Made by a program: the position numbers and the translations under genes. Shown in pieces: positions 8,258-17,324 of a DNA stretch of 64,000 nucleotides. Each line of letters opens with the position of its first letter. Position 1 is the first letter of the stretch. This DNA comes from Saprospirales bacterium (GTDB lineage Bacteria; Bacteroidota; Bacteroidia; Chitinophagales; Saprospiraceae): the NCBI GenBank assembly GCA_016719895.1, contig JADJYG010000011.1:77001-141000 (forward strand), in the 5' to 3' direction. The notes beneath the pieces were generated by a model. The model ran no database searches and had not been told where the DNA came from. It saw only the letters and a list, made by a program, of their open reading frames with translations.

Positions 8258-8300
8258 ACTTTGGCTTAAAGTATTTGCAAGGCATTGCAAATCCCAAGGT
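8258..8300 (+). promoter_or_regulatory. Two-tier hairpin upstream of rplT (possible L20 operator)
   Basis: An inner perfect hairpin ATTTGCAA-GGCA-TTGCAAAT (8273-8292) is enclosed by an outer stem ACTTTGG (8258-8264) with CCAAGGT (8294-8300), ending 20 bases before the rplT ATG. L20 represses its own operon in several bacteria through mRNA structures; that this is such a site is inference from position and shape. Confidence 0.45.
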
Positions 8301-8320
8301 TGTACTAAAAAAGCACACAC

Positions 8321-8668
8321 ATGCCAAGAGCAACCAACAATCCGGCCAGCCGCGCCCGCCGGAGACGAATTCTGAAAGCCGCCCGCGGCTATTTCGGCGC
8401 CCGCTCCAAAGTGTACACGGTAGCAAAAAATACCCTCGAAAAAGGCTGGCAATACGCCTTCCGGGACCGGAAATTCAAAAAACGCACGTACCGCCGGTTG
8501 TGGATCGCCCGTATCAACGCCGCCACGCGTATGGAAGGCCTGAGCTACAGCCGTTTTATCCACGCGCTCAGCCAAAAAGGCATCAGCCTCAACCGCAAAG
8601 CGCTGGCTGACCTGGCGCTCAACCATCCGGCCACCTTCAAGGCCATTATGGAAGCCGTCCAACGCTGA
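8321..8668 (+). CDS. rplT: 50S ribosomal protein bL20
   Basis: A 115-residue basic protein, one of the first to bind 23S rRNA during large-subunit assembly. The basic N-terminal extension (ARRRRILKAARGYFGARSK) and the C-terminal domain (WIARINAATRMEGLSYSRFIHAL, ISLNRKALADLA) are typical, and length is normal. It is the last gene of the infC-rpmI-rplT operon and is followed by a strong terminator hairpin. The stem-loop just upstream of its start may be an autoregulatory site. Confidence 0.97.
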   Translation: MPRATNNPASRARRRRILKAARGYFGARSKVYTVAKNTLEKGWQYAFRDRKFKKRTYRRLWIARINAATRMEGLSYSRFIHALSQKGISLNRKALADLALNHPATFKAIMEAVQR

Positions 8669-8708
8669 TCCGGAGCAGCCGCTCCACACCATGCATATTC
8701 AGGGACAA

Positions 8709-8745
8709 AACGAGGAACCGGCAGGCTTGCCGTTCCTCGTTTTTT
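8709..8745 (+). terminator. Rho-independent terminator of the infC operon
   Basis: AACGAGGAAC and the complementary TTCCTCGTT form a long stem, extended inward by CGGCA/TGCCG around the loop GGCT, and are followed by a run of T. Confidence 0.88.
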
Positions 8746-8888
8746 ATGCCGCCAACCCTTCATCCTACCGCCTGCGCTGATAAAATATGGCTACGGTGCG
8801 AATAAATCCGGAAAATGCCGGAACTTCCGCCCCGGAACCAACCCGACCATGCTATTTTAACCAATCCGCTTACCAACACGTAAACCGT

Positions 8889-9692
8889 ATGAAAAAAGCG
8901 CTACTCCTGTTCGCAACGCTCTGCTTTACCACCTTTTCCTTTGCGCAAGTCACCTGTGTGCGCGACTCCAGTATCCTGCAGGCCATGCCGTTCCAACTGC
9001 TGTCGCCTGCTCCCTGGACGCCGGATTCGCCTGCCTACAACCTGAAAACCGCCTGCATCGGCGAACCCTACAACCAGTCGGTCACGGTAAACGTCCCGGC
9101 TACCTACACCGTCGGAACCTTTACGGTGCCGCTCACCAGCGTCAGTATCGCCACGACAAATGCCATCGGCAATTACCCCGCCGGCATGACCTATACCTGC
9201 GACCCGCCCAACTGCGTTTTCCCGGCCACGACGCTTGGCTGCATTCATCTGCACGGCACCCCGTCTATAGCGAATATACCCGATACGTTCAACCTGAAAA
9301 TTACCGCCACCATCCAGATCCCCGGATTCCCGCCGCAAATGCTGAATTTCCCCGAGGATGTCTCCGACAGCAGCCACTACTACCTGATTCTGAAAGCGAT
9401 GGGCCAATGTATCTCCGGCGCCAATGACCTCGACAGCCCGTTCAGCATCCTGCGCGCGTTGCCCAACCCGGTCAGCCAACAAACGGCGATTGAGGTGCAC
9501 TCCACCCTGTCCGGCCGCTTCCAGTTTGAAGTATTCAACCTGCTGGGCGCCCGGGTGCATTCCGAAAACGTACTCTTGTTTGAAGGCGCCAACCAATTTA
9601 CCTTCGACGCCTCCAATCTGCCCAATGGCGCCTATTTCTACACGCTTGGAAATGCCGGCGGAAAATCGGTCCGCCGATTAATAAAATTATAA
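8889..9692 (+). CDS. Secreted T9SS type A sorted protein
   Basis: A 267-residue exported protein of unknown role. It starts MKKALLLFATLCFTTFSFAQ, a signal peptide; an in-frame ATG at 8787 would bury this signal behind 34 unlikely residues and is rejected. The mature part has several cysteines in pairs (CDPPNCVFPATTLGC) and a HLHGTPS segment resembling a fragment found also in the next gene (KICGTPTTSDSF). The C-terminal 80 residues (LPNPVSQQTAIEVHS..FEVFNLLGARVHSE..NLPNGAYFYTLG) are a type A sorting domain. The next gene downstream encodes another sorted protein that begins with a comparable domain, so the two are probably related in origin and role. Confidence 0.85.
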   Translation: MKKALLLFATLCFTTFSFAQVTCVRDSSILQAMPFQLLSPAPWTPDSPAYNLKTACIGEPYNQSVTVNVPATYTVGTFTVPLTSVSIATTNAIGNYPAGMTYTCDPPNCVFPATTLGCIHLHGTPSIANIPDTFNLKITATIQIPGFPPQMLNFPEDVSDSSHYYLILKAMGQCISGANDLDSPFSILRALPNPVSQQTAIEVHSTLSGRFQFEVFNLLGARVHSENVLLFEGANQFTFDASNLPNGAYFYTLGNAGGKSVRRLIKL

Positions 9693-9709
9693 CTGACAAC
9701 GGATGAAAG

Positions 9710-9749
9710 ATGAATATTTTCACCTTCCCGAAATGGTGGAAATATTCAT
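9710..9749. terminator. Hairpin after the 8889 gene
   Basis: ATGAATATTTTCACC (9710-9724) pairs with GGTGGAAATATTCAT (9735-9749) with one mismatch around a 10-base loop. No T run follows, so it may be a weak terminator or an RNA-stabilising structure. Confidence 0.4.
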
Positions 9750-9861
9750 CCTTCCTACAACTGGTCTCTGAAAAGTAGTTGCCGCCTTTGGCCCCTTAAT
9801 CCCGGTACACATCCTTTTCCCTGCTGCGCAACGTATTTTTTCACGTCTAAAACCGGTTGTT

Positions 9862-11682
9862 ATGCGACAACTTCTGCTCTCTCTATGCTTTGTTTCCGCT
9901 TGCTGGCTTTCGCTGCCAGCCCAAAGCGGATGCCCCGGTTGCGTCCTGAACCTGCCTGCCGGGCTACCCGACGATACGCTCTACCTGCCAGCGCTTCCGG
10001 ACGGGGAAAAGGGCGTGCCCTATGACCAGGACATTTCCTTCCGGGTGCCCAAAACCACCACGCCGGTACACGCTATCGACACGACTACGCCGGCGGGCTT
10101 GCCTATCTCGAAGATCGAGATCGTCGGTATCGACGACCTGCCGCCCGGCTTGTCCTGGGAAGCTAACCAGCTCGTTTTTGAAACCGCCACGCAAACGGAC
10201 GGTTGTTTCAAAATTTGTGGCACGCCCACCACTTCCGATTCCTTTGTCATGACGGTTAACCTGAAAGCCACCGTTTTTATCTTTTCACAGGAGGCCTCGT
10301 TTCCCATGCGCCTGTACATCGCCCCAAAGTCCAGCACAAACGACGGGTTTTCCATGACCAACGTAATCGGCTGCGGCAGTACAACGGTCACGTTTACCAA
10401 TAATATCCCCTCGGGCGGCAATACCGGCTTTAACTATACCTGGGATTTTGGCGACGGGACCACTTACAACGGCGAGAATCCGTCCGCGCATACCTATGCC
10501 CAGCCAGGCTTGTATGAAGTGGATTACCATGCCACCATCGACACCGCCGGCTACCGGCTGGTGAGCGCCAAAGTACTCGGCGTGAGCGGTTGCACGGATC
10601 AGGCGGGATTGGGGCAACCCGACTTGTACTTGTTCATCCTCAATCCTGCGGGCAGCGAGGTGTTCAATTCTTCGCCGTATATCAACAACACCAACTTGCC
10701 GCACACGTTTATGGCCAATTTAAACCTCGACCCCGCCGGCAGTTACCGCTTGGAGGTCTGGGACGAAGATTCCGGCCTGGAAGGCTCCGACGATCCCTGC
10801 GGCACGATATATTTTAATGCCCAAAACGATGGCGACACCCTGGTATCCGGTTCGTTCAGGGTAGTTTTACAAATCGAACACCCGGTCGAGGAAGTCTTTA
10901 CCAAAGACACCGTGCTGGTGTACCCCGAACCGATGACGCCGGTGGTCACGGCCAACGTCCTGTCGGCCTGTGCCGGTTCCGACACCATTGTGCTGGAGTC
11001 CTCGTTCGGAGGCGCCGGCAACCAATGGTGGTTGAATGGCGAAACTATCGACGGAGCGGAAGATTTTCTCTTCATGCCGGAGGCCAGCGGCTTTTATCAG
11101 GTGCAGGTGGATAATTTGTACGGCTGTTCGGCTATATCCGACAGTGTCTATGTCGGGTTCTACCCCCTGCCGGCGCCTCCGGTCTATGGGAATGACCGCA
11201 ACAACCTGGAACTGGCCGATACGCTGGCGCTGCCGGCCAGCTATAGCCTGCAATGGTACCTCTCCGCAGCGCCTATTGCCGGCGCCACCGGGTTTGCGCA
11301 TTGCGCCACGGTAAACGGCGAATACAGCCTGGTGGTAACCGATTTGAATACCGGCTGCACCAGCGCATATACCATAGTGGTGACCATCAACCCGGACTTC
11401 AACTGCACCATCGGTACCGATGATCCGCTGGTGGCAGAAACCTTGAACCTGTTTCCAAACCCTGCCTGGAATACCGTCACCGTACAATTAGCGGAACCCC
11501 TGCCGGAAAACGGGCGTTTGCTCGTTTGGGATGTCGCCGGAAGGCTGCTGCAACAGCTGCCCGCCCCTGCCGGCGCCGACCAGATTCCGGCGGATATCAG
11601 CGCGCTGCAGGCCGGCATGTATTTTCTGGAATTGCAGGCCGGCGCCCAACGCCTGAGCGGGCAACTGGTGGTGCTGCGGTAA
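9862..11682 (+). CDS. Secreted PKD-domain protein with type A sorting domain
   Basis: A 606-residue exported protein. MRQLLLSLCFVSACWLSLPAQS is the signal peptide. Residues of about 20-155 resemble the preceding gene product (GVPYDQDISFRVP, ICGTPTTSDSF). A PKD domain follows (FNYTWDFGDGTTYNGENP..YAQPGLYEVDYHA, about 190-225), then a region with ELEVWDEDSGLEGSDDPCG-like acidic loops that could bind calcium, Ig-like repeats, and a type A sorting domain (LNLFPNPAWNTVTVQ..GRLLVWDVAGRLLQQL..QAGMYFLELQ). It is likely surface-bound and adhesive, but the passenger has no known activity. It faces a convergent gene across a shared terminator. Confidence 0.87.
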   Translation: MRQLLLSLCFVSACWLSLPAQSGCPGCVLNLPAGLPDDTLYLPALPDGEKGVPYDQDISFRVPKTTTPVHAIDTTTPAGLPISKIEIVGIDDLPPGLSWEANQLVFETATQTDGCFKICGTPTTSDSFVMTVNLKATVFIFSQEASFPMRLYIAPKSSTNDGFSMTNVIGCGSTTVTFTNNIPSGGNTGFNYTWDFGDGTTYNGENPSAHTYAQPGLYEVDYHATIDTAGYRLVSAKVLGVSGCTDQAGLGQPDLYLFILNPAGSEVFNSSPYINNTNLPHTFMANLNLDPAGSYRLEVWDEDSGLEGSDDPCGTIYFNAQNDGDTLVSGSFRVVLQIEHPVEEVFTKDTVLVYPEPMTPVVTANVLSACAGSDTIVLESSFGGAGNQWWLNGETIDGAEDFLFMPEASGFYQVQVDNLYGCSAISDSVYVGFYPLPAPPVYGNDRNNLELADTLALPASYSLQWYLSAAPIAGATGFAHCATVNGEYSLVVTDLNTGCTSAYTIVVTINPDFNCTIGTDDPLVAETLNLFPNPAWNTVTVQLAEPLPENGRLLVWDVAGRLLQQLPAPAGADQIPADISALQAGMYFLELQAGAQRLSGQLVVLR

Positions 11683-11712
11683 GTGTTTCTGCGATGATGC
11701 GCCTTGGGAAAT

Positions 11713-11758
11713 AAAAAAACTGTCCGGCTTGGTCAATGCCAACCGGACAGTTTTTTTT
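11713..11758. terminator. Bidirectional terminator
   Basis: A-run, ACTGTCCGG, a short loop region with GGT/GCC, CCGGACAGT and a T-run. It can terminate the converging transcripts of the genes ending at 11682 (+) and 11809 (-). Confidence 0.88.
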
Positions 11759-11808
11759 ATACGGTAGCGCCAGTGGGAGACCGGCGCTATGCCAACGGCG
11801 GTGTGGTA

Positions 11809-13497
11809 TTATTCGAACACCACCATCTTCGTTGCGAAGCCCTCCTGGAAGGACACTTTGAAGATATAGAGTCCCGGGGGCAAGTTACCGCGGCGGAAAG
11901 TGTACACGTCGTTGCCCACGTTTTGTGTGTTGGCAATCAGGCGGCCGGTTTTGTCGATTACCTGTACGGCCAGGATCGTGTTGCCCGCTTCAGCGCGCAG
12001 GGTCACCTGATCGGTAGCCGGGTTAGGCGAAGCGACGAGCTGAATGTTTTTAGCCAGCGGCTCTCTTGCAGACAATACCTGGTCGATGCAGCCTTGCAAG
12101 CCGAGGGCGAAGCAGGCGCGCGGCGCATAAAAACGCATGATCGTGTCGATATACGGAAGCGCAGCGGCTTTGTTGGTGTTACAGGTAAAACCGTTGGTCA
12201 CACCCGGAATCGGCGGCAAGCCGGGGAAGGAGGTCCATTCCCAGGGAGCGCTGGTGGTGGGCAGCTGTGGATTGTTGGGGTCGGGCGGCATCACAAACGG
12301 ATACAAGGCGGTGCGGGGCGCCTGCAAGGTATCCGGGCTGTTGGCAAACGCCTGCAGCTGGTTAGCCTGGAGGTCGAGATATTCGTCATTCGCATCGACA
12401 AGTACTTGTTGCTGGCCGGCCGATTCCATCAGCGCCTGCACCACATAGGCGCCCTGCACTTCCACCACCTGGAGAGGCGGGTCTTGCCCGGGCACGCTCA
12501 GTACGCCGGAGGTATACGGCGCAAACGGATCATTTGGCACCTGGAAGGAGATCAACGCCGGTTGCGGATTCTGCAGGGCATTGTCGATCCAGGAGGAATC
12601 GCCCAAAGCGCCGCCAAGGTTCACCGCCAGGTTAAAATCGGAGGAATAACCGGGCCAGTTCTCATAACAAAGCGTATCCAGTTTAATAATGGCACAGCCG
12701 TTGGCAGGGTCGTAAATCGGCGATATGCCAACTGCCGTAGCGGTCAGGTCGCCGTTCACTGCCTGAATAACCATGGGAATCAGGGCATTCGGTGCGCAGG
12801 GATTGCCGGTTGCCGTCCTGGGGTTCCAGATAAACTTGCCATTCGTTGCAGTCGGGATTTTGTTGTAATCGTCGAGCAGTGCGGTATTCAGGGAAATATA
12901 CCCGCCGGTACCCTGGCCGAACAGCACGATCTTGCTTGGGTCGATGCCGAAAGGATCGCCGCCAATATCAGCCGAACGGCGGAAAAAACGGATCGCCGAG
13001 CTGGCATCCTGGACGCCGCGATAGGCGGCATTGATCAGGGTGTAGCGGCGTACTTCGGGGATGGTAGAGGTAGGCAGCCAGCCCTGGCGATAGGTGCAGG
13101 AAGCGACCGTATAACCCATTTGGGCAAGGCGGGTGCAAATTTCCACTGCGGCCGAGTCGTTGCGCTCGCCGCCGCAGGAGCCGTTGAAGCCGGGTTGGGC
13201 CGGGTTGGCCGGGTTGAAAAAAGGCAAAAAGTTGCCCGTGTGGAAATACAATACCAGCGGGCGGTTGGTTTCTGTGTCGCTCGCCGGTGTGTACACGTCC
13301 ATCAGGAGGGGCTGCGGTACGGCTTCGCCAAAAACGGACTGGTAGAGAATGGTGGCATTAACGCCGTAGATAACATTTTTTTGGACCTGAATCTGATTCC
13401 GGGCAAACACCTGGTTCAGGTAGCGGGTTTGGGCGGATATTTGATTCAAGGCGAAGTACCCCGACATCAATAACAACAAAAGCGTAAGTTTCTTCAT
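11809..13497 (-). CDS. Secreted alpha/beta hydrolase-like protein without nucleophile Ser, type A sorted
   Basis: A 562-residue protein: signal peptide MKKLTLLLLLMSGYFALNQISAQ, an alpha/beta hydrolase region of about residues 55-450, and a type A sorting domain (ASPNPATDQVTLRAEAG..VQVIDKTGRLIANTQ..LPPGLYIFKVSF). The hydrolase region resembles carboxylesterases (LLMDVYTPASDTETNRPLVLYFHTGNF; AAYRGVQDASSAIRFFRR). Two key sites differ: the expected HGG oxyanion loop reads HTGNF (residues 86-90), and the nucleophile elbow GxSxG reads G-Q-G-T-G (194-198), with Gly in place of Ser. The reading frame is intact, so this looks like a maintained non-catalytic protein rather than decay. Substrate is unknown. 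It ends at the shared terminator. Confidence 0.82.
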   Translation of the reverse strand: MKKLTLLLLLMSGYFALNQISAQTRYLNQVFARNQIQVQKNVIYGVNATILYQSVFGEAVPQPLLMDVYTPASDTETNRPLVLYFHTGNFLPFFNPANPAQPGFNGSCGGERNDSAAVEICTRLAQMGYTVASCTYRQGWLPTSTIPEVRRYTLINAAYRGVQDASSAIRFFRRSADIGGDPFGIDPSKIVLFGQGTGGYISLNTALLDDYNKIPTATNGKFIWNPRTATGNPCAPNALIPMVIQAVNGDLTATAVGISPIYDPANGCAIIKLDTLCYENWPGYSSDFNLAVNLGGALGDSSWIDNALQNPQPALISFQVPNDPFAPYTSGVLSVPGQDPPLQVVEVQGAYVVQALMESAGQQQVLVDANDEYLDLQANQLQAFANSPDTLQAPRTALYPFVMPPDPNNPQLPTTSAPWEWTSFPGLPPIPGVTNGFTCNTNKAAALPYIDTIMRFYAPRACFALGLQGCIDQVLSAREPLAKNIQLVASPNPATDQVTLRAEAGNTILAVQVIDKTGRLIANTQNVGNDVYTFRRGNLPPGLYIFKVSFQEGFATKMVVFE

Positions 13498-13544
13498 GGT
13501 TGTTGCCTGTTAGTTATGATAATAATAAGGATTGGTTACAAAAA

Positions 13545-16463
13545 TCAACGGCGTTCGAAGTTATAAACAGCGCTAATGTAGGCCATGCGCCCGATACGCG
13601 GGCCGCCGTAGGTTTGAAAATTGCGATTATTAAACGCCGCTTTCAGGCGTGATTCCCCGGTAGGCGAATCTTCGAACAGCGGCTTTATGCCAAACAAGTT
13701 GGATACGCCGATCTTAAAGGTGGTATGCACGCGGTCAAAGGTAACGTTCCATTGGGCGTCCACCATGTCATAGGTGGGGATGAACCCGGTGAATTGCGGC
13801 GAGCCTTCGAACAGGAAACCCTGTATCCACTTGTAATTGAGGCTGAACCCGGTCCTTTTCAACCCCAGAAACGGCACGTCCCGGCCCGAAATACCGATGT
13901 TAAATTTATGCTCGGGCGTGTTAAAGGCAGGAATAATCGGGTCTTCCACATCCAGTTTGTTCAGTTTATTCCAGCTGTAGTTGCCGCTTAGTTGGTAATA
14001 GTTGCCGAAGTAGAAGTTCATCCCGAGCGCAAAGCCCTGGGTGGTCACCTGGTTGGTCGAATTGGCCGCCACGCGGTACGCCCGGATTCTGGACACATCC
14101 AGCACGCCCACCGACACCGGCGCCACCAAGCCAATGTTGTAGCCGATAAAGTCGTTGTAAAAGTTGAAATAATAGCCCGCGTCAAGGTAGATACGGTTCC
14201 AGATCGTCGTCCGGTAGCCCACTTCAAACGTGCGGACTTTTTCCGGCCGGATCGGCGCCACATCCACATCGTCGAACAAATTAAAATTGCCAGAATTGAC
14301 CCCGGCGATAAAAGAATCCACGGAAACCAGGTTATTAAACCCGTTCAGGTTGCCCACCAGCGTAGCCGGACCGACGTTCAGAAACAGGTATTGATCGGTC
14401 AGCGTCGGGTTGCGGATGGCCGAGCTGAAGGACAAGCGGAGGTAGTTTTTCTGGTCCGGGGCGTACACGGCGCTGAGCGCCGGCGTGAACAGGTAATCGA
14501 AGTTTTGGTTTTTATCCATACGAACGGTGCCGGACAAAATAATCCGGTCGTTCAGTATCTTTTTCTCGATACCGGTGTACAACCCGAATTCCCAGTTTGT
14601 GATACGTTTATAAGAGGAGTCGACGGCTACGCCACCGTCGTACTGCCGGGCAAGGGTATCGGAAAAGATGGTCCCTTCCGAGTAGGGGCGGTAAAAACGG
14701 AAGTTACCGCCTGCGACCCAATGGCTCAGCCATTTTGGCGTAAAACGGTATTCGCCGTGTACGTGGTAGAGCGCCGATTTGTCGAAGAAGCGGGTGCCGC
14801 CGGCGTCGCCCGATTTGGCGGAGGTGATCCGGTCGAACGCATCCTCAAACTCGGGTGTACCCGGGAAGAAGTGTCCTTTGAAAAAGGTACCGGACAGGGT
14901 ATCGGCGTACGTACGGGCATTTTGGTGCCAGTCCAACAGGGTGTTGTAATTGTTATCGAACCATCTTTGCGCCTCCACGGTATCAAAACTGGCGACAAAC
15001 ATCATCGTAACGGGGTCGTAGATGACCTGCAGGCTGGGATAGCCCGTCTGGCGCATTTTGGCGTCGTAATTGCCGATATTTATCCAATATTGGCTGTAAT
15101 CGCCCAACCATTGGCCGTTCGATTTCGATGCCGATTGCAGGCGTAAGGCCGTGTAATAGGGGTCATAGGACTTGCCGGCATCTTCGTTGGTGGCGTAAGC
15201 GCGCAGGAAGTATTTGTCTTTTTTCCGGAGTTCAATCCGGTTTTGAAAAAACCGGATATTGCGCAGGCTGAACCGGTTGTCGCCCTGGTACACCGTGGTA
15301 CCGCTGCCGAAGCTGGACGAAAGGATCAATTCGGGCGATTCGAATTCCAGCGCTGGCTTCAGGCGGAAATACACGGAAGCGCTTGCTTTTGTATTCCGCG
15401 TATTGTAATCGACCAAATCCACTTCGCGATACCCCGTGCGGTGCAAAACGCCCAGCGCGACGCGGTCCGACCACGGCGACTCCCTGGAATAATCGAAGCC
15501 CGCGCGGTATTCGTCGCCGTAAATATTCACGGCGTCATAACCGCCCGGGTTGCGCGCATCGCTGGTGCTTTCGTATACGGGGTCGTAGTTGTCGGCCACC
15601 CAGTCATAGGCGCGCAGGTAACAAAAGTTGAGTTTGTAGGCTACCACATCGCTACCCGCCTTATTTTTAAAAGCGTCGGCCCAGCGGATGGCGCCTTCAA
15701 ACAAATCGCGTTCGCCGCCTTTGAGCGACACCGACAGGCCTTTCTGGATAAACGGGTCTTTGGTTTTCATACTGATCACGCCGTTGAAGGCGTTGGGGCC
15801 GTAAAACGGGCCGCTGGCGCCGGCCACCAGTTCGACGCTCTGCACGTCAAGTTCGGAGCAGCCCAGGAAATTACCGAGCGAAAAATTGAGTCCCGGCGCC
15901 TGGTTGTCCACGCCGTCGATGATCTGCAGGGAGCGCACCGGGCTGGTCGAGTTGAACCCGCGGGTATTGACGATTGTAAAACCGAGCGAGGCCGTCGTCA
16001 GGTCCACCCCTTTAAGGTTGCCCAGGCTGTTGTAAAAGCTCACGGCCGGGGTTTCTTTGATGGCGATGGCGTCCAGGTTTTCAACCGTCAGCGGGGCGGC
16101 TTTTTGCCTTTCATCGATGCGCTGACCCCGAACGACCGTTTCTTCAATGATAATGGAGTTGGGTTGCAACCGGACAAGGATGCGGCTTTCCGCTTCGGTT
16201 ACCTGTATTTCCTGGGTTGTATAGCCAGTATAAGACACCCGCAAATTAGCCGGAAGATTTTGCACCTTCAGCAGAAATTCGCCTTCGTAGTTGGTGATCG
16301 TGCCGCCGCCTTCCGTCAGCAGCGAAATGGCGGCCCCAATCAGATCTTCGCCGGTATCGGCATCCTGGACTTTACCGCGCAGGGTGGCTTGAGCATTGGC
16401 AACCATACCGCCCAACAAAACATACAACAGGCTGAGCATCAAAAATTTGTCAATTTGCTTCAT
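13545..16463 (-). CDS. TonB-dependent receptor with carboxypeptidase-like domain
   Basis: A 972-residue outer-membrane transporter. After a signal peptide (MKQIDKFLMLSLLYVLLGGM..NAQ) comes a carboxypeptidase-regulatory-like domain (LRGKVQDADTGEDLIGAAI), then the plug (PAVSFYNSLGNLKGVDLTTASLGFTIVNTRGF..IIDGVDNQAPGLN..VELVAGASGPFYGPNAFNGVISMKTKDP) and a C-terminal beta-barrel with many aromatic strand ends. No TonB-linked partner lipoprotein is adjacent; the gene stands between an orphan response regulator and the hydrolase-like gene. The substrate cannot be read from the sequence. The carboxypeptidase-like domain is normal for Bacteroidota receptors, including SusC-like ones, but no SusD gene is nearby. 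Confidence 0.93.
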   Translation of the reverse strand: MKQIDKFLMLSLLYVLLGGMVANAQATLRGKVQDADTGEDLIGAAISLLTEGGGTITNYEGEFLLKVQNLPANLRVSYTGYTTQEIQVTEAESRILVRLQPNSIIIEETVVRGQRIDERQKAAPLTVENLDAIAIKETPAVSFYNSLGNLKGVDLTTASLGFTIVNTRGFNSTSPVRSLQIIDGVDNQAPGLNFSLGNFLGCSELDVQSVELVAGASGPFYGPNAFNGVISMKTKDPFIQKGLSVSLKGGERDLFEGAIRWADAFKNKAGSDVVAYKLNFCYLRAYDWVADNYDPVYESTSDARNPGGYDAVNIYGDEYRAGFDYSRESPWSDRVALGVLHRTGYREVDLVDYNTRNTKASASVYFRLKPALEFESPELILSSSFGSGTTVYQGDNRFSLRNIRFFQNRIELRKKDKYFLRAYATNEDAGKSYDPYYTALRLQSASKSNGQWLGDYSQYWINIGNYDAKMRQTGYPSLQVIYDPVTMMFVASFDTVEAQRWFDNNYNTLLDWHQNARTYADTLSGTFFKGHFFPGTPEFEDAFDRITSAKSGDAGGTRFFDKSALYHVHGEYRFTPKWLSHWVAGGNFRFYRPYSEGTIFSDTLARQYDGGVAVDSSYKRITNWEFGLYTGIEKKILNDRIILSGTVRMDKNQNFDYLFTPALSAVYAPDQKNYLRLSFSSAIRNPTLTDQYLFLNVGPATLVGNLNGFNNLVSVDSFIAGVNSGNFNLFDDVDVAPIRPEKVRTFEVGYRTTIWNRIYLDAGYYFNFYNDFIGYNIGLVAPVSVGVLDVSRIRAYRVAANSTNQVTTQGFALGMNFYFGNYYQLSGNYSWNKLNKLDVEDPIIPAFNTPEHKFNIGISGRDVPFLGLKRTGFSLNYKWIQGFLFEGSPQFTGFIPTYDMVDAQWNVTFDRVHTTFKIGVSNLFGIKPLFEDSPTGESRLKAAFNNRNFQTYGGPRIGRMAYISAVYNFERR

Positions 16464-16602
16464 ACACAGAGAGTGCTAAATTTTCCAATAATACTATGTC
16501 AAACGCCGGCTTTTCTAGAACCCTGTTTGCTTTGCAAAAAAAGAAATAAAATTTGATTCCAAATGAAAAAACAAAAGTGTCCGCCGGTATTCGGCAGAGC
16601 CG

Positions 16603-17277
16603 TCAGGACCGCAGCACGTACCCTTGCCCGAAAATGGTGTGAATCAGCTTCCGGTCAAACCCCTTATCCACTTTATTGCGCAGGTAATTGACATATACTT
16701 CGATCACGTTTGTACCGGTATCAAAATCGACATCCCATACTTTTCCGGCAATCTCCGTTTTGGAAAGCACTTTACCGGGATGCCGCATAAAATACTCCAG
16801 CAGGGCCAGTTCCCGGGGCGTCAGGTGAATAGGCTGGCCGCCGCGGTGCACCGTTTTGGCGTCGAGATTGATCTCCAGATCGGCATATTGAAGCACCAGG
16901 GCTGCAGGAAGCGCCGGCCCGGGTCGCCGGGCCAGTGCCTTGATCCGGGCTACAAACTCGCGAAAATCAAAGGGTTTTCCGAGATAGTCATCCGCTCCGG
17001 CATCCAAACCCGTCACTTTATCCTCCGTGTCGCCAAGCGCAGAAAACATCAGAATCGGCGTCGTTATACCCGATGCACGCAAGCTCTGGCATAATTCCAG
17101 CCCATTGATACCCGGTAATATTACATCGGAGGCGATAACATCGTACTCCCGCTCGCTGGCCAAACGACGGGCGCTCCAGCCATCGGAAGCGACATCGACG
17201 GTCCATTGCTGCTCCTCAAGCCCCTGGCACAGCGATTGCAGGGTTTTAACTTCGTCCTCGACAAGTAAAATACGCAT
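16603..17277 (-). CDS. OmpR/PhoB-family response regulator
   Basis: A 224-residue two-domain transcription factor. The receiver domain carries E7-D8, the phospho-acceptor D51 in ASDVILPG, and the conserved Lys in LGKPFDF. The C-terminal winged helix has the family motifs LTPRELALLEYFMRHPGKVLSKTEI and NVIEVYVNYLRNKVD..IHTIFGQGYVLR. It starts 47 bp after the stop of the giant transglutaminase-domain gene on the same strand. No histidine kinase is adjacent, so it is an orphan here; its partner may be encoded elsewhere. Targets are unknown, and the downstream TonB receptor gene is one candidate only by proximity. Confidence 0.93.
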   Translation of the reverse strand: MRILLVEDEVKTLQSLCQGLEEQQWTVDVASDGWSARRLASEREYDVIASDVILPGINGLELCQSLRASGITTPILMFSALGDTEDKVTGLDAGADDYLGKPFDFREFVARIKALARRPGPALPAALVLQYADLEINLDAKTVHRGGQPIHLTPRELALLEYFMRHPGKVLSKTEIAGKVWDVDFDTGTNVIEVYVNYLRNKVDKGFDRKLIHTIFGQGYVLRS

Positions 17278-17324
17278 AAGATGGTAATGTGACTAATGGG
17301 GGCAATGTGGGCAATGGAATTCGA

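Noticed and set aside
11704..13473. 589-codon open frame on the plus strand
   Set aside because: It is the antisense of the hydrolase-like gene and has no signal, domain or promoter; the opposite frame has all three.
16603..17277. Two-component pair with one of the window's histidine kinases
   Set aside because: The nearest kinase genes are about 37 and 46 kb away, so pairing cannot be claimed.
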